This document shows, in pieces, positions 25,428 through 35,437 of a stretch of DNA of 64,000 bases (the stretch's first letter is position 1; every line of letters begins with the position of its first letter). A program made the position numbers and the translations under genes. Origin of the DNA: JAPPHY01 sp034423135 (GTDB lineage Bacteria; Chloroflexota; Dehalococcoidia; Lucifugimonadales; UBA2985); NCBI GenBank assembly GCA_034423135.1, contig DAOUJC010000004.1, positions 62,001 to 126,000 of the forward strand, written 5' to 3'. Below the pieces are notes generated by a model. The model saw only the letters and a program-made list of their open reading frames with translations. It searched no databases and was not told the origin of the DNA.

Positions 25428-25940
25428 GTGAACGCCGTTTTGGTAAAGAACGCCAACAGGATGATGATGGTAGCCGGTCTGTGGGGCGATGGAATTGAGG
25501 TTAGCTTCGCAGACGGGTGCAGGGGACTGATACCCTTTGCCGTGCTGCCCGAGGTCGAGGGGGGAGCGAGCTTGTCTTCCATCGAGCTACCAAACCCGTA
25601 TGAGATGATCCTGGAGACTGCCGGGGGAGATCGTATAGAGGTGCCCTGGGACTTCGCACGCCACTACTGCGACGAGTCCTATCGGCCAATGGTAGAGGCG
25701 ATGGCTATGCAAGGTCGGCAGACACTCGGTCAGCGCATCCGCCGGCTCAGGAAGGCGGCGGGCTTTACCCAGGAAACCCTAGCCCGCGCGGCGGACGTTG
25801 GTAGAGTTACCCTGGTACGGCTCGAAAACGGGGAGCAGACGCCCAGGTACAGCACACTGAGCGCAATTGCAGGGGCACTTGGCAGGAACGTCCAAGAGCT
25901 TCTGGTGGACTCGGAGTTGCTCCCTAGCTCCGCGCCTTGA
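25428..25940 (+). CDS. DUF2442-like domain fused to an XRE-type helix-turn-helix
   Basis: 170 residues from GTG 25428, with GGAGG nine bases upstream and only five bases after the previous stop. Residues 1-60 resemble DUF2442 (GIEVSFADGCRGLIPF). Residues 100-160 form an XRE helix-turn-helix (LGQRIRRLRKAAGFTQETLA, then VTLVRLENGEQTPRYSTLSA). Being last in a two-gene unit with DUF4160, it is the likely antitoxin and autorepressor. Confidence 0.78.
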   Translation: MNAVLVKNANRMMMVAGLWGDGIEVSFADGCRGLIPFAVLPEVEGGASLSSIELPNPYEMILETAGGDRIEVPWDFARHYCDESYRPMVEAMAMQGRQTLGQRIRRLRKAAGFTQETLARAADVGRVTLVRLENGEQTPRYSTLSAIAGALGRNVQELLVDSELLPSSAP

Positions 25941-25965
25941 CGCACGTTGCCGCATGTGCTAGTGT
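25937..25965 (+). promoter_or_regulatory. Candidate promoter of the cimA leader
   Basis: TTGACG (25937-25942), a 17-base spacer and TAGTGT (25960-25965). It overlaps the end of the XRE gene and lies about 15 bases before the T-box stem I region. The -10 match is only fair. Confidence 0.45.
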
Positions 25966-25976
25966 TCCCGCTAACG

Positions 25977-26236
25977 GCGAAGACGGAGACGAGTAGGGAG
26001 GCCTCCCTCGTTCAGCGAGCCTGGTACGGTGCAAGCAGGCATGAAGGGCCCTCCCGAATATCCCTCCTGAGCCGCCCGCCGAACGCCCCAGAGGGGCTTG
26101 TAGACCGGGCCGGGGTCGCTCCCGTTAGAAGAGGCGCGGGCGTGTTGGCGCCTAGTCATCAGAGTGCTCCGCTTGTCGGGGAATAAGGGTGGTACCGCGG
26201 GTCTTTGTGTCCCGTCCCTTTGGGGGCGGGATTTTT
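25977..26236 (+). promoter_or_regulatory. T-box leader, isoleucine specifier, controlling cimA
   Basis: The T-box sequence AAGGGTGGTACCGCG is at 26185-26199. Stem I features precede it: AGCGAGCCTGGTACGGTGCA near 26016, which matches the conserved apical AG-bulge and GGTGNAA region, and a specifier-loop-like CGAAT-ATC-CC, with ATC at 26060-26062. ATC is an isoleucine codon, which fits the downstream gene. Uncharged tRNA-Ile should stabilise the antiterminator and allow transcription into cimA. The specifier reading is by eye and not by folding. Confidence 0.88.
26211..26236 (+). terminator. Regulatory terminator of the T-box leader
   Basis: CCCGTCCC (26211-26218) pairs with GGGGCGGG (26223-26230) and is followed by five T residues. 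The T-box sequence just upstream would form the competing antiterminator. The cimA start is 20 bases downstream. Confidence 0.85.
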
Positions 26237-26255
26237 GCGTTAAACGGGGGAAGGC

Positions 26256-27842
26256 ATGGAGATACAGCTTTATGACACAACGTTGAGGGACGGCGCTCAG
26301 CAGGAGGGGATTTCACTCTCCGCTGAGGACAAGGTCAAGATTACCCAGAGGCTGGATGAACTGGGAGTCCACTACGTGGAGGGCGGCTGGCCGGGCTCCA
26401 ACCCCAAGGACGCTGAGTACTTTCGGCGAGTGAAGGGCCTGTCGCTCTGTAACGCGCAGGTCGCGGCCTTCGGTAGCACGCGTAGAGCGGGTGTCCGCGT
26501 GGAGGACGACGGCAACGTGCAGGCGCTCATGGCGGCCGAAACGCCGGTCGTCACGCTGGTGGGCAAGAGCTCCGACCTCCATGTACACAAGGTGCTGGAG
26601 ACCACGCTGGAGGAGAACCTCGCCATGATCGCCGATACCGTGGCCTACTTCAAGCGCCACGGCCGCACCGTCTTCTACGATGCCGAGCACTTCTTCGACG
26701 GGTACAAGGCGAACGCCGATTACGCGCTCCAGACGCTCTGCGCCGCCGCCGATGCCGGCGCCGACTGCCTGGTGCTGTGCGACACTAACGGCGGACTCCT
26801 CACCGGGGAACTCACGGAGATTGTGGCCCGCGTTCGCAGCGAGCTCCCAACGCCACTGGGCATCCACTGCCACAACGACGCCGACGTGGCCGTTGCCAAC
26901 TCGCTCGCCGCGATCATGGCGGGCGTGGTACAGGTGCAGGGCACCATCAACGGCTACGGCGAACGCTGTGGCAATGCCAACCTGCTTTCCGTCATCGCCA
27001 ATCTCAAAGTGAAAATGGGCATCGACTGCGTCACCGACGAACAGCTGGCTGGCCTGGCGGAGACCTCGCACTACGTCAGCGAGATCGTCAACATTCCGCC
27101 CAACGGGCAGCAGCCCTACGTTGGAGCGAGTGCATTCAGCCACAAGGGAGGCCTGCACGCGGCGGCGGTCGCCAAGATAGAGGAGAGCTACCAGCACATC
27201 TCACCGGAGCGCGTCGGTAACGCGAATCGCGTGGTGATCTCGGAGCTGTCAGGCCGCGGAAACATCCAGATGCGCCTGCGCGAGCTTGGCCTCGCTGAGC
27301 GCGTTAGCCGCGACCAGGTGGGAGCTCTCCTGGAGCGCCTGAAGGAGCAGGAGAGCAAGGGGTTCCAGTACGAGGGCGCGGAGGCCTCATTCGAGCTGAT
27401 GGTGAGGCGCAGCCTAGAGGGGTACCAGCCTCCCTTCGATCTTCTGGAGTTGATGGTGCTGGTGGAGGACCGCCGCGGCGGCTTGCAGAACGGCCACGAG
27501 GAGATGATGTCCGAGGCGGTGGTCAAGGTGAAGGTGGGGTCGCAGATGTTGCACACGGCCGCGGAGGGCAACGGCCCGGTGAACGCGATGGACAACGCCC
27601 TGCGAAAGGCGCTGCTGGAGTTCTACCCGTCGCTGGACGCCGTGCGGCTGATCGACTACAAGGTGCGCGTGGTAGACCAGGGCCAGGACACTCGGGCAGT
27701 CGTGCGTGTGCTCATCGAGTCGACGGACGGGCGAGGTCAGTGGCAGACAGTCGGCTCATCCGGCAACATCATCGAGGCCAGTTGGACGGCTCTGGCGGAC
27801 AGCCTGGAATACTTCCTGCTGCACCACAACGGGGAGTCCTGA
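26256..27842 (+). CDS. cimA: (R)-citramalate synthase
   Basis: 528 residues. It condenses pyruvate and acetyl-CoA to citramalate, the first step of the threonine-independent route to isoleucine. The N-terminal HMGL-type TIM barrel begins YDTTLRDGAQQEG, with metal ligands in IHCHNDADVAVANS and the motif GTINGYGERCGNANL. The C-terminal LeuA-type regulatory domain starts near residue 400. The N-terminus (with EGGWPGSNPKD) and length fit TIGR00977 citramalate synthases rather than isopropylmalate synthase. Regulation is by the isoleucine T-box. Confidence 0.93.
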   Translation: MEIQLYDTTLRDGAQQEGISLSAEDKVKITQRLDELGVHYVEGGWPGSNPKDAEYFRRVKGLSLCNAQVAAFGSTRRAGVRVEDDGNVQALMAAETPVVTLVGKSSDLHVHKVLETTLEENLAMIADTVAYFKRHGRTVFYDAEHFFDGYKANADYALQTLCAAADAGADCLVLCDTNGGLLTGELTEIVARVRSELPTPLGIHCHNDADVAVANSLAAIMAGVVQVQGTINGYGERCGNANLLSVIANLKVKMGIDCVTDEQLAGLAETSHYVSEIVNIPPNGQQPYVGASAFSHKGGLHAAAVAKIEESYQHISPERVGNANRVVISELSGRGNIQMRLRELGLAERVSRDQVGALLERLKEQESKGFQYEGAEASFELMVRRSLEGYQPPFDLLELMVLVEDRRGGLQNGHEEMMSEAVVKVKVGSQMLHTAAEGNGPVNAMDNALRKALLEFYPSLDAVRLIDYKVRVVDQGQDTRAVVRVLIESTDGRGQWQTVGSSGNIIEASWTALADSLEYFLLHHNGES

Positions 27843-27856
27843 CCAGCGCGGACGAC

Positions 27857-28789
27857 CTACCACCAGGCCGTCTCGTCCGGGTCCAGCTTTCGGGCCTCCA
27901 TCTCGTCCAGCCACGGGCCGGCCGAAAGGTACTTCCAGCCGCCATCGGCGAAGATGACCACGATGTTGCCTTCGTCCATTCGCTGCGCGACCCTCTGCGC
28001 GCAGCTCAGCACGGCCCCTGAGGACACCCCCGCGAATATACCCTCATTCTCGAGGACAAGGCGGGCCCATCGGAAGGCCTCCTCCGTGTCGACGAGGAAC
28101 CTGCCGCTCAGCATGTCGAGGTCAAGAAGCGGCGGCACGTAGCCCTCCTGCAGGTTTCGCAGGCCCTGCAGCTGCTCTCCCATCCTGGACTCCACGCCGA
28201 CGATACGCGTGGCGGGGTTCCGCTCCCGCAGCCTGCGCCCAACGCCCATGAGCGTGCCGCCCGTGCCAATGCCGGACACAAATGCGTCTACGCGGGGAAG
28301 CGCATCGAGGATCTCCGGCCCTGTGGTGTCGTAGTGGGCCTGCAGGTTTGCGGAGCTCTCGAATTGCCGGGTGTTGAACAGCCCCTCTTCCCGGCTCAGG
28401 CGCTCCGCCATTTCGATTGCGCCCTTCATGCCGGCCATCGGCTCGCTCCACACCACCTCGGCGCCAAACGTGGCCAGCAGCTCCGCCATGCCGGGCGTGG
28501 TCCTGCGGAGCATCACCACCTTCAGGCCGTAGCCGCGCTGCTTGGCGATCAGGGCCAGCGCCAGGGCGGTGTTTCCAGTGCTGGCCTCCACCAGGGTACT
28601 GCCGGGAGCCAGTGCGCCGCGCTTCTCGGCATCGCTCACCAGGTAGAGGGCCACGCGGTCCTTGATGCTGCCGGTGGGGTTGTGACCCTCCAGCTTTGCG
28701 AAGATTCGCACGCCCGGCTTGGGGCTCATGCGGGTGAGCTCGACGAGCGGGGTGTTTCCAACGTAGTCCAGGATGGTCTTAGACTGCAT
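27857..28789 (-). CDS. cysM: PLP-dependent cysteine synthase
   Basis: 310 residues from ATG 28789; the open frame extends upstream without family resemblance, and no strong ribosome-binding site is visible. The PLP lysine is in PTGSIKDR near residue 40, the Asn loop in EASTGNTALA, and the phosphate loop in GIGTGGTLMG. The protein forms cysteine from an activated serine and a sulfide donor. The C-terminal tail ends in Trp (DETAWW) and includes IVVIFADGGWKYLS, as in CysM/cystathionine-synthase-like forms; CysK or CysM cannot be decided. It converges on cimA with 14 bases between. Confidence 0.88.
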   Translation of the reverse strand: MQSKTILDYVGNTPLVELTRMSPKPGVRIFAKLEGHNPTGSIKDRVALYLVSDAEKRGALAPGSTLVEASTGNTALALALIAKQRGYGLKVVMLRRTTPGMAELLATFGAEVVWSEPMAGMKGAIEMAERLSREEGLFNTRQFESSANLQAHYDTTGPEILDALPRVDAFVSGIGTGGTLMGVGRRLRERNPATRIVGVESRMGEQLQGLRNLQEGYVPPLLDLDMLSGRFLVDTEEAFRWARLVLENEGIFAGVSSGAVLSCAQRVAQRMDEGNIVVIFADGGWKYLSAGPWLDEMEARKLDPDETAWW

Positions 28790-28912
28790 GATCACTGCGT
28801 CTGGCGAAGATGGCGAACGGTGAGATGATACCCGATGTGCGGGCACATCGGAACCCCGCAGCGCCGGTCGAGCGTCGCTAACGTTTAGGGATGGAGGCTC
28901 GCTTTGGGAATG

Positions 28913-28942
28913 TTGACAATTGAGACTGCCCACAACTAGAAT
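28913..28942 (+). promoter_or_regulatory. Promoter of the rpsP operon
   Basis: A perfect TTGACA (28913-28918), an 18-base spacer and TAGAAT (28937-28942), 51 bases before the rpsP start. It is one of the best sigma-70 promoters in the window. Confidence 0.8.
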
Positions 28943-28992
28943 ATTTGAATTCGCAGGAGATGCCCGTAAGCTAATCTCACAAAGTAGGCCAG

Positions 28993-29250
28993 ATGCTCAG
29001 AATTCGATTACGCAGGATAGGCGCCAAGAAGAAGCCAAGCTATCGCATAGTCGTAGCGGACTCGCGATCGCCGCGTGACGGCATGGTCGTAGACCAGGTG
29101 GGCCACTACGATCCACTCACAAACCCGCCCACCGTAACACTGGACGAAGAGAAGGTGACCAAGTGGCTCAGGTCGGGGGCACAGCCCTCAGCCCCTGTGG
29201 AGGGAATGCTGAAGAGGTCGGGAGTACTTGAAAGGCTGAAGTCGGAATGA
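28993..29250 (+). CDS. rpsP: 30S ribosomal protein S16
   Basis: 85 residues, normal length. Begins MLRIRLRRIGAKKKPSYRIV and contains VADSRSPRDG and IGHYDPL-like VGHYDPLTNPP, the S16 signatures. S16 is needed for 30S assembly. It opens an rpsP-KH protein-rimM operon and overlaps the next gene by four bases. Confidence 0.97.
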   Translation: MLRIRLRRIGAKKKPSYRIVVADSRSPRDGMVVDQVGHYDPLTNPPTVTLDEEKVTKWLRSGAQPSAPVEGMLKRSGVLERLKSE

Positions 29251-29477
29251 AAGAGCTGATCGAGTACATCGCAAAGTCGCTTGCCTCGAATCCTGACGAG
29301 GTGAAGGTCACCGAGGAGTCGAACGAGGAAGGCCAGGTTCTCCTGAAGCTGGAGGTGGCGGAGGAGGATAAGGGCAAGATCATCGGCAGGCAGGGCAGGG
29401 TTGCCGAGGCCATGCGGGTGCTGCTCCGGGTGCGTGCGGTCAAGGAGGACACGCGGGCCAGCCTCGAGATAGTCTAG
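29247..29477 (+). CDS. khpA: KH-domain RNA-binding protein
   Basis: 76 residues, consisting of one KH domain with the nucleic-acid loop GKIIGRQGRVAEAMR. The ATG overlaps the rpsP stop codon (ATGA), implying coupled translation. KhpA proteins bind structured RNA, often together with KhpB, and are regularly encoded between rpsP and rimM. Confidence 0.93.
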   Translation: MKELIEYIAKSLASNPDEVKVTEESNEEGQVLLKLEVAEEDKGKIIGRQGRVAEAMRVLLRVRAVKEDTRASLEIV

Positions 29478-29494
29478 CCTACGGGTTCACCCTC

Positions 29495-30064
29495 TTGTTT
29501 GACTCATCCGGCAAGCAGGCCGGCACTCGCTACACGGGCGTGACCGGTGCACCGGGAAGCCCAACCAGCAGCCAACCCCAAACGGCCATCGTCGGCGTTG
29601 TCGTCGGGTCGTGGGGCAACAGGGGCGAGGTCCGGGTCCAACCGCACACTGACAACCCGCGCCGGTTTACCAAGGGCGACCGCCTCATGGCAGCCGGCCG
29701 AGCCCTGCTCTCCGAGGGCCGGAGGCTGCACAAGGGCATGCCTCTCGTGAAGTTCCAGGGCATCGATTCGCGCGAAGACGCCGAGCTGCTCACGGGCGTG
29801 GAGCTTGAGGTGCCCGTCGAGCAGGTGCCTCCCCTGCCGGACGGCACCTACTACCACTTCCAGATCCTGGACATGGAGGTGTGGACGTCAGGGGGGGAGC
29901 TTCTGGGCATCGTGGAGGACATACTGAGCACCGGCAGCAATGACGTGTACGTGGTTCGCACCGGCGACGGAGAGGTTCTGGTGCCGGCCATCGAAGATGT
30001 GGTGCTTCAGGTGGACGTGGATGGGGGACGGCTCAAGGTTGATCTGCCTGACGGGCTTCGGTGA
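29495..30064 (+). CDS. rimM: 16S rRNA processing protein RimM
   Basis: 189 residues with a TTG start at 29495; the first 30 residues are not conserved, so the true start may be slightly later. RimM features are VVGSWGNRGEVRVQPHTDNP, FQGIDSREDAELLTGVELEV, the PRC-barrel DGTYYHFQILDMEV, and the end VPAIEDVVLQVDVDGGRLKV. It assists 30S maturation and binds S19. trmD and rplS, which usually follow in this operon, are absent here. Confidence 0.92.
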   Translation: MFDSSGKQAGTRYTGVTGAPGSPTSSQPQTAIVGVVVGSWGNRGEVRVQPHTDNPRRFTKGDRLMAAGRALLSEGRRLHKGMPLVKFQGIDSREDAELLTGVELEVPVEQVPPLPDGTYYHFQILDMEVWTSGGELLGIVEDILSTGSNDVYVVRTGDGEVLVPAIEDVVLQVDVDGGRLKVDLPDGLR

Positions 30065-30149
30065 CACCGCTCTAATCTTCACTCGTACATCCCACTCAGA
30101 TGTTCAGACAGCTCCAGGGAGCCTCCTGATTTTGGCAGGCAAGGTAATC

Positions 30150-30190
30150 ATCCCGCTCATGGTGAGCCTGTCGAACCACATGAGTGGGAT
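30150..30190. repeat. Intergenic palindromic repeat, family A copy 3
   Basis: ATCCCGCTCAT and ATGAGTGGGAT ends around GTGAGCCTGTCGAACCA. One arm has a compensable C/T change (GAGTGGG instead of GAGCGGG), keeping a G-T pair in RNA. Confidence 0.85.
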
Positions 30191-30208
30191 GATTAGGGAC
30201 TTAGTTGC

Positions 30209-30246
30209 CCCCGCTCAATTCCTTCGACATGCTCAGGATGAGCGGG
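30209..30246. repeat. Intergenic palindromic repeat, family A copy 4
   Basis: CCCGCTCA and TGAGCGGG ends with the variant core CCTTCGACATGCTCAGGA. It belongs to a subtype with TTCCT/AGGA inner arms and lies 18 bases after copy 3. Confidence 0.82.
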
Positions 30247-30342
30247 AACGAAGAGCCAATCACCAATCTGCCCACTCCCATATCAAGATGCCCGCTTGGA
30301 TATCCTGATAGCCGAAAGACCCTGCACCGGTCCATAGCCGTT

Positions 30343-30371
30343 TTGACCTCGCTCAGGCCCAATGGTAGAAT
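30343..30371 (+). promoter_or_regulatory. Promoter of yebC
   Basis: TTGACC (30343-30348), a 17-base spacer and TAGAAT (30366-30371), 41 bases before the start codon. Confidence 0.72.
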
Positions 30372-30412
30372 TCGGTTAGGCGAACCCTGAAGCTCTACCG
30401 AGGTGTGGTGAT

Positions 30413-31165
30413 ATGTCCGGTCACTCCAAATGGTCCACAATCAAGCATCAGAAGGGGGTTACGGACGCTCGTCGAGGGCAGCTGTTCACCAAGCTGGCCC
30501 GCGAGATTACCGTAGCAGCCCGACAAGGCGGCGGCGACGCAGACTCCAACTTCCGCCTGCGGCTGGCCGTCCAGAAGGCCCGCGAGAACAACATGCCGCA
30601 GGATAACGTTGACCGCGCTATCAAGCGCGGCGCCGGAGGAGGCGAGGGCGGCGGCGACCTGGAGGAGGCGCTGTACGAGGGGTACGGCCCCGGCGGTGTC
30701 GCCATCATGCTCCAGGCGCTCACGGACAACCGCAAGCGCACCGTATCGGACGTGCGATCCTCCTTCACGCGCGCCGGCGGCAGCCTTGGCGAGGCAGGCT
30801 GCGTGTCGTGGAACTTTGACTCGCGCGGCGTGGTCACCGCAGAGGTGGACCCGGACATGGGCGAGGAGATCGCCCTGGCGGCCATCGACGCCGGCGCCGA
30901 GGACTTCAACCTGGACGGCTCCTTCCTTGAGGTGTACACCGGCTTCGAGAACCTGGAGGCGCTCCGCAGCTCCATGGAGGAGCAGGGCGTGAACGTTACC
31001 TCCGCCGAGCTGTCCATGGTACCCCGCAACACCGTAGCGCTGGACGCTCGCGCGGCCGACCAGACCTTGCGTTTGCTGGACATCCTGGAGGAGCTGGACG
31101 ACGTCCAGAAGGTCTATTCGAACGCAGACTTCCCGGACGAAGCGCTGGAGAAGTACGGGAGCTGA
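30413..31165 (+). CDS. yebC: YebC/TACO1-family protein
   Basis: 250 residues, standard length. Begins MSGHSKWSTIKHQKGVTDAR, with EITVAARQGGGDADSNFRLR and the AYEGYGPGG-type motif LYEGYGPGGVAIM. YebC proteins act as transcription regulators or, as shown for relatives, assist ribosomes at proline-rich stretches. In many genomes yebC precedes ruvC; here it is followed by a methyltransferase gene. Confidence 0.95.
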   Translation: MSGHSKWSTIKHQKGVTDARRGQLFTKLAREITVAARQGGGDADSNFRLRLAVQKARENNMPQDNVDRAIKRGAGGGEGGGDLEEALYEGYGPGGVAIMLQALTDNRKRTVSDVRSSFTRAGGSLGEAGCVSWNFDSRGVVTAEVDPDMGEEIALAAIDAGAEDFNLDGSFLEVYTGFENLEALRSSMEEQGVNVTSAELSMVPRNTVALDARAADQTLRLLDILEELDDVQKVYSNADFPDEALEKYGS

Positions 31166-31192
31166 GCTAACGCGAGCCTGCGTGCTGGAGGG

Positions 31193-32059
31193 GTGGGTAT
31201 TCCCACTCACCAGCCGCGAATACGCTTGCTGCCGTGCTTGATTGCCGTCGTGAACCACTTCGACTCGTGGGCTGACATCTACGACTGGGTGTTCGCCTGG
31301 AAGCGCGACGACGTCCAGTTCTACGTGGAGCAGGCCCGACTGTCGGGCGGCCCTGTCCTTGAGCTTGGCAGCGGCACCGGCAGGGTTGCCATTCCCATCG
31401 CTCAGGCGGGCATCGAAATTGTCGGGCTGGAGAGCTCTACAGCGATGCTGCGAGAGGCACGGCGCAAGACGGGCGACGCCCGGGAGGCGTCCGGCGGCGT
31501 TCCCGAGTGGGTTGAGGGCGACATGAGGGACTTCTCCCTAGGCAGGCAGTTTGTGCTGGTCATCATCCCATTTCGCGGCTTCCTCTCGATGCTCAGCGTC
31601 GAGGAGCAGCTGGACTGCCTGCGGTGCATTCGCGGCCACTTGGCGCCCGGCGGCAGGCTAATCTTCGACGTGTTCGTGCCGGACCTGGACATGCTCACCG
31701 ATGACGGCTCTACTCCCTTCCACTTCGAGGACGTGCCGCACCCCGAGCTTGACCGGCGCCTGGTCATCTGGCATCAGAACCGCTTTGACAACCACAACCA
31801 GATCAACAACGCCCGAACTATCATCGAAGAGGTGGATTCCGGCGGCGAGGTGGTGCGCCGCCTCTACCGCGAGTTCCAGATCAGGTACGTGCACAGGTTC
31901 GAGGCGCAGCACCTGCTGGAGCTGGCTGGCTTCCGCGTGGAGGCGCTGTACAGCGACTTCGAGCTCGGGCCGTTCGATGAGCACAGCACGGACATGGTGT
32001 GGGTGGCTTCGCCAGACGAGGCCGACAGGCCGAGTCATTCTGTCACTCAGAACAGCTAA
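31193..32059 (+). CDS. Class I SAM-dependent methyltransferase
   Basis: 288 residues with GTG at 31193; GGAGG is too close to that codon, and GTG 31250 (VNHFDSWADIYDW) is a good alternative. Motif I is PVLELGSGTGRVAIPIAQAG, followed by the acidic Glu in VGLESS, motif II WVEGDMRDF, and RCIRGHLAPGGRLIFDVF. These define a methyltransferase of the Methyltransf_25 type. The substrate is unknown. It is 27 bases after yebC, so probably cotranscribed. Confidence 0.8.
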   Translation: MGIPTHQPRIRLLPCLIAVVNHFDSWADIYDWVFAWKRDDVQFYVEQARLSGGPVLELGSGTGRVAIPIAQAGIEIVGLESSTAMLREARRKTGDAREASGGVPEWVEGDMRDFSLGRQFVLVIIPFRGFLSMLSVEEQLDCLRCIRGHLAPGGRLIFDVFVPDLDMLTDDGSTPFHFEDVPHPELDRRLVIWHQNRFDNHNQINNARTIIEEVDSGGEVVRRLYREFQIRYVHRFEAQHLLELAGFRVEALYSDFELGPFDEHSTDMVWVASPDEADRPSHSVTQNS

Positions 32060-32107
32060 TGCTGAGTCTGGCGGTGAAGTAGGTGGTTTGGCTCTAGGAC
32101 CTTCATT

Positions 32108-32143
32108 CCCGCTCATTTCCTGCGACAGGCTCAGGATGAGCGG
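32108..32143. repeat. Intergenic palindromic repeat, family A copy 5
   Basis: CCCGCTCA and TGAGCGG ends around the TTTCCTGCGACAGGCTCAGG core. It is the same subtype as copy 4, with a G in place of a T in the CGACAGG segment. Confidence 0.8.
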
Positions 32144-32163
32144 ATGATTTGCCCGCTCGCCAA

Positions 32164-32200
32164 CCCGCTCAAATGGTTCGACAGGCTCACCACGAGCGGG
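32164..32200. repeat. Intergenic palindromic repeat, family A copy 6
   Basis: CCCGCTCA and CGAGCGGG ends around GGTTCGACAGGCTCACC. A partial CCCGCTCGCC precedes it at about 32152. Copies 5 and 6 lie side by side in the methyltransferase-uvrB gap. Confidence 0.83.
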
Positions 32201-32323
32201 TTGATCGGTCTGTTGGCTATGACCGAAAGGCCCTCTCCGGCGGCTCGATAGGGTAGGAGAGACACACGGCAGTCTGCTAGAATATCTGTAAGGCTCCTTC
32301 GCAACGTTTCTGAGTGAGGCATC

Positions 32324-34366
<2,043 letters not shown>

Positions 34367-34540
34367 AGCGGTCAGTAAAGCGCGATTGCTTCCTCAGGCC
34401 GAGACAGCCTGGAGCGCCGATTCCGGCAATGGCTTTGCCAAACAAAAAGTAGTACAATCCACGAATCTATTTCGGCCTCAGTGGATGGCTTGGAGAGTCC
34501 GATCGTCTCAAGTCTTGGAGAGGGGGAGACCCGGCAGGAC

Positions 34541-35437
34541 ATGGAGATGGACCGAACCTCGTATTTGCAGACCAACGGTCTGATAAGGCTGGCCGCTGCT
34601 GTGGTTGGCGTTTCACTCGTCGCGGCAACCGGCGTGCTTGTGGTGGAGGCCCGTGGCCTTACCAAGCCACTGATGCAGCTTCCGGCCGTATTTCTGACGC
34701 TGGGCATGGGGGCGCTGGCTCTCTATGCCAGCTCGTTTGCGGTGATGGGCCGCCGCACGATTGCCCTGGTGTTCTGGGGGGCGTGCCTGGTGGTGCTCCT
34801 CACACTGCCCGTGCTGCAGGTGCTCCCCATTGAGTACGACACTCCAACCCTGCTGGACGTGAAGGACCTTGCGCCTCCGCTCTGGCAGTACACCGTTGCC
34901 ATCCCGTTGCTGCTGTTCCTGATTCTGGAGACGGCCATTCCTTCCTTCAGGCCAAACCACACCTCCAACCTGTTCCTGCTGGTTGGCCTGACATCGGCGG
35001 TGGCGTTCCTGTTCTTCACCACTGCGCTGATTGGCGACGTAGTCAACAACTCTATCCTCATTTTCATTCCCGACCGCCTCTTCTACACGGTGGCTGCTCC
35101 CACCGGCATCAGCAGCCTCATCGTGCTGGGCGTGGTGCTGGCCCGCAAGGGACTGGTGGCCGTGGCGATAGTGCTCCTGCTTGGGACGGGCCTGGGCCTC
35201 GAGTGGATGTCCACATGGTCCTACACCGGCCCGCACTTCCTGGACGAGGTCGAGAGAATTCCGTTCGCACGTTATCCGCTGCTGCCGATGGTGGCAGGCA
35301 CCATCCCCGGCGCTCTGGCCGCAGCCGCCGCAGTGATGGCCGCTTGGGAGGTCTACGGCCGGAGCGGCGCGTCGCCGGATGAAGAGGACGAACCGGACGT
35401 CGAGCAGGGTGCGCCCATCGCGCTGGAGCAGGCATGA
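34541..35437 (+). CDS. Multi-pass membrane protein of the DUF58/TgpA cluster, unrecognised
   Basis: 298 residues from ATG 34541; a GTG 60 bases upstream is an alternative. About eight membrane helices fill the protein. A short acidic cytoplasmic tail (PDEEDEPDVEQG) ends it. The stop overlaps the DUF58 gene start by four bases, so translation is coupled and the protein probably belongs to the same membrane-associated unit. I recognise no named family. Confidence 0.7.
   Translation: MEMDRTSYLQTNGLIRLAAAVVGVSLVAATGVLVVEARGLTKPLMQLPAVFLTLGMGALALYASSFAVMGRRTIALVFWGACLVVLLTLPVLQVLPIEYDTPTLLDVKDLAPPLWQYTVAIPLLLFLILETAIPSFRPNHTSNLFLLVGLTSAVAFLFFTTALIGDVVNNSILIFIPDRLFYTVAAPTGISSLIVLGVVLARKGLVAVAIVLLLGTGLGLEWMSTWSYTGPHFLDEVERIPFARYPLLPMVAGTIPGALAAAAAVMAAWEVYGRSGASPDEEDEPDVEQGAPIALEQA

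Larger units (their letters stand above)
30065..30342. other. Repeat-filled gap between rimM and yebC
   Basis: No gene. It holds two family A palindromic repeats and unannotated flanks. The yebC promoter begins at its end. Confidence 0.7.
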
